6,258 nucleotides of DNA from Dehalococcoidales bacterium. Its GTDB lineage: Bacteria; Chloroflexota; Dehalococcoidia; Dehalococcoidales; RBG-16-60-22. Location: assembly GCA_030628245.1 (NCBI GenBank), contig DAOVRI010000104.1, forward strand, positions 1 to 6,258, written 5' to 3'. The position numbers and the translations under genes are program-made. Below the pieces are notes generated by a model, which was not told the origin of the DNA, did not search any database, and saw only the letters and a program-made list of their open reading frames with translations. Positions within the stretch are counted from its first letter, which is position 1, and each line of letters begins with the position of its first letter. Below are positions 4,827 to 6,258 of the stretch, in pieces.

Positions 4827-6258
4827 ATGACCGGACAGCAGCTTGATGTGAATATCTTCCTTAAGAAAGGTAGCCCCGCGCAGAATATCAAATACCCCGT
4901 GGTGAAGGCGGAGAACGACAGGGTGTGGCTTAAATACTGCGGGTTCCTCGACCTCGACCTGCCGCAATTCATGTCCATTCAGGAGTCGCTCTTGCTGCAG
5001 CAGCTGGAGAAGGTTGCCCGCTGTCCTCTGGGGAAAAGGTTGATAGGCAACAGAACTCCTGCAAGCGTTGAGGAGTATCGCCAAATGGTGCCTTTGACCA
5101 CCTATGAAGACTACCTTCCCGAGCTGGACCCCGGCGACGTGCCGTCTCTGCCCGAAGAGCCCCATGTCTGGGCAAGCACGTCCGGGGTGGTGGGTGGTTG
5201 CCGCCGGGTTCCCTACACGCTTGAAGCGTACCATCGGTCACTCGATAATTTAATGTCGGCGTTCATTCTTGCCTGCTCCCGACAAAGAGGTCGGAGTTCC
5301 CTCGTGGAGGGTGACCGCGTCCTGTATAACGTGGCTCCCGCCCCTTATCTCTCCGGTATACTGGCTTCCGGGGCGAGCAAGTTGTTCAATCTCCGACCGG
5401 TAATGTCGCCGGATATACATGACGGCATGGATTTCCGGGAGAAGATAACCAGGGGTTTCGAGATGTCTTTAAGAACCGGCGTGGATATCATGGTAGCCAT
5501 GACCAGCGTCCTGGTGAAGACAGGCAATGAGTTTAACCAGATGTCCCGGAAGAGCAAGGTGTCCAAGCATCTTATGCATCCCGGCGAACTCATGAGAGTT
5601 TTACGGGCGTTCCTGCGGAGCAGGCTTGAGAACAGGAGCGTATTACCCAAAGACCTGTGGCCAGTGAAAGCCCTCATCGGCTGGGGAATCGATACCAGCG
5701 TCTACCGCGACCTGGTATACAAATACTGGGGTGCCTACCCTTACGAGTTTCACGCCTGCACGGAGGCTGGCATCATCGCCGTACAGAGCTGGACCCGGCG
5801 CGGCATGACATTCATTCCGCACTCCAACTTCTTCGAGTTCATCCCGGAGACCGAGTGGCTGAAAAGCCGGTACGACGTTTTTTACGAACCGCGTACCGTT
5901 CTTCTTCCCGATGTTAAGTCCGGCGAGCGGTACGAACTGGTCATTACCAGCTTCTACGGGATGCCCTTCATCCGGTACCGGCTGGGTCACCTCGTCCGCA
6001 TCACGGCTTTAGAGGATGAAGAAGCGGGGATTCAGCTGCCCCAGATGGTCTTCGAGGCCAGGGCGGACGACCTGATTGATATTGCCGGTTTCACCAGGGT
6101 GAGTGAAAAAACGGTTATGCAGGCAGTTGCCAACGCTGGCGTAAATTATGAGGACTGGATAATCCGAAAAGAGACCCGGGAGGGCAAGCCGACCCTTCAC
6201 CTCTATATTGAACTCAATGGCGGCAACGGGAAGGCGGACCTGGCGTCGGTTCTTCATG
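4827..6258 (+). CDS. GH3-family acyl-adenylate/amidosynthetase-like protein with altered nucleotide motifs, C-terminus cut by window edge
   Basis: Bacterial member of the GH3 branch of the adenylate-forming (ANL) superfamily. Plant GH3 enzymes adenylate a carboxylic acid (auxin, jasmonate, benzoates) and join it to an amino acid; bacterial roles are largely unknown. I translated 477 residues. LTTYEDYLPEL (90-100) is a conserved GH3 segment. Residues 116-130 (ASTSGVVGGCRRVPY) are the P-loop, HACTEAG (309-315) is motif II with the conserved Thr-Glu, SNFFEFIPE (333-341) follows, and FYGMPFIRYRLGHLVRI (376-392) covers motif III. ADDLIDIAGFTRVSEKTV (413-430) matches the hinge to the C-terminal lid domain. 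The P-loop has Val-Val where Thr/Ser-Thr is usual, and motif III has His388 in place of the ribose-binding Asp. Start is ATG 4827 with AAGGGGG six bases upstream. Family length is about 550-600, so about 70-120 residues are missing. Divergent from the molybdoenzyme operon; a shared pathway is possible. Family secure, activity uncertain. Confidence 0.9.
   Translation, partial: MTGQQLDVNIFLKKGSPAQNIKYPVVKAENDRVWLKYCGFLDLDLPQFMSIQESLLLQQLEKVARCPLGKRLIGNRTPASVEEYRQMVPLTTYEDYLPELDPGDVPSLPEEPHVWASTSGVVGGCRRVPYTLEAYHRSLDNLMSAFILACSRQRGRSSLVEGDRVLYNVAPAPYLSGILASGASKLFNLRPVMSPDIHDGMDFREKITRGFEMSLRTGVDIMVAMTSVLVKTGNEFNQMSRKSKVSKHLMHPGELMRVLRAFLRSRLENRSVLPKDLWPVKALIGWGIDTSVYRDLVYKYWGAYPYEFHACTEAGIIAVQSWTRRGMTFIPHSNFFEFIPETEWLKSRYDVFYEPRTVLLPDVKSGERYELVITSFYGMPFIRYRLGHLVRITALEDEEAGIQLPQMVFEARADDLIDIAGFTRVSEKTVMQAVANAGVNYEDWIIRKETREGKPTLHLYIELNGGNGKADLASVLH

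Noticed and set aside
4530..5234. A 234-codon minus-strand frame running through the divergent region into the GH3-like gene
   Set aside because: Most of it is antisense to the conserved GH3 N-terminus; the translation shows no recognisable motif.

Overview
The window looks like chromosomal DNA of an anaerobic bacterium with moderately high GC and strong GGAGG-type ribosome binding sites. The gene families fit a Chloroflexota (Dehalococcoidia-like) or deltaproteobacterial anaerobe: a transhydroxylase-type molybdoenzyme with a polyferredoxin subunit, a bacterial GH3-family acyl-adenylate protein, and a relic of a FAD/rhodanese oxidoreductase. This placement is inferred from gene content only and is not firm.

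Layout, left to right. (1) A 3-hydroxyisobutyrate dehydrogenase-type oxidoreductase on the minus strand, cut by the left edge (1-611). (2) A short relic on the minus strand (667-836): the first ~25 residues of a FAD-dependent disulfide-reductase-type protein joined out of frame to the last ~35 residues of a rhodanese domain, followed by a small hairpin (647-665). (3) A strong terminator hairpin (878-909) closing (4) a two-gene minus-strand operon of an iron-sulfur subunit (950-1762) and a molybdopterin catalytic subunit (1762-4398), which overlap by one base. (5) A ~430-base divergent intergenic region (4399-4826) with a good -10 box for the molybdoenzyme operon and a perfect 14-base palindrome. 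(6) A GH3-family acyl-adenylate protein on the plus strand, cut by the right edge (4827-6258).

The two-subunit enzyme most closely recalls pyrogallol-phloroglucinol transhydroxylase (AthL/BthL of Pelobacter acidigallici) and the related resorcinol hydroxylase. The large subunit has no N-terminal [4Fe-4S] motif and keeps the NPDSWEGW active-site block. The small subunit is a ferredoxin plus a C-terminal beta-sandwich. There is no twin-arginine signal, membrane anchor or chaperone gene, so a soluble cytoplasmic enzyme acting on a hydroxylated (perhaps aromatic) substrate is the best reading; the substrate itself cannot be told from sequence. The GH3-like gene, divergently placed across the shared control region, could activate or conjugate a carboxylic acid in the same pathway, but two of its nucleotide-binding motifs carry unusual substitutions. 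The points most worth a second look are these substitutions, the collapsed oxidoreductase relic, the four-cluster small subunit and the palindrome.
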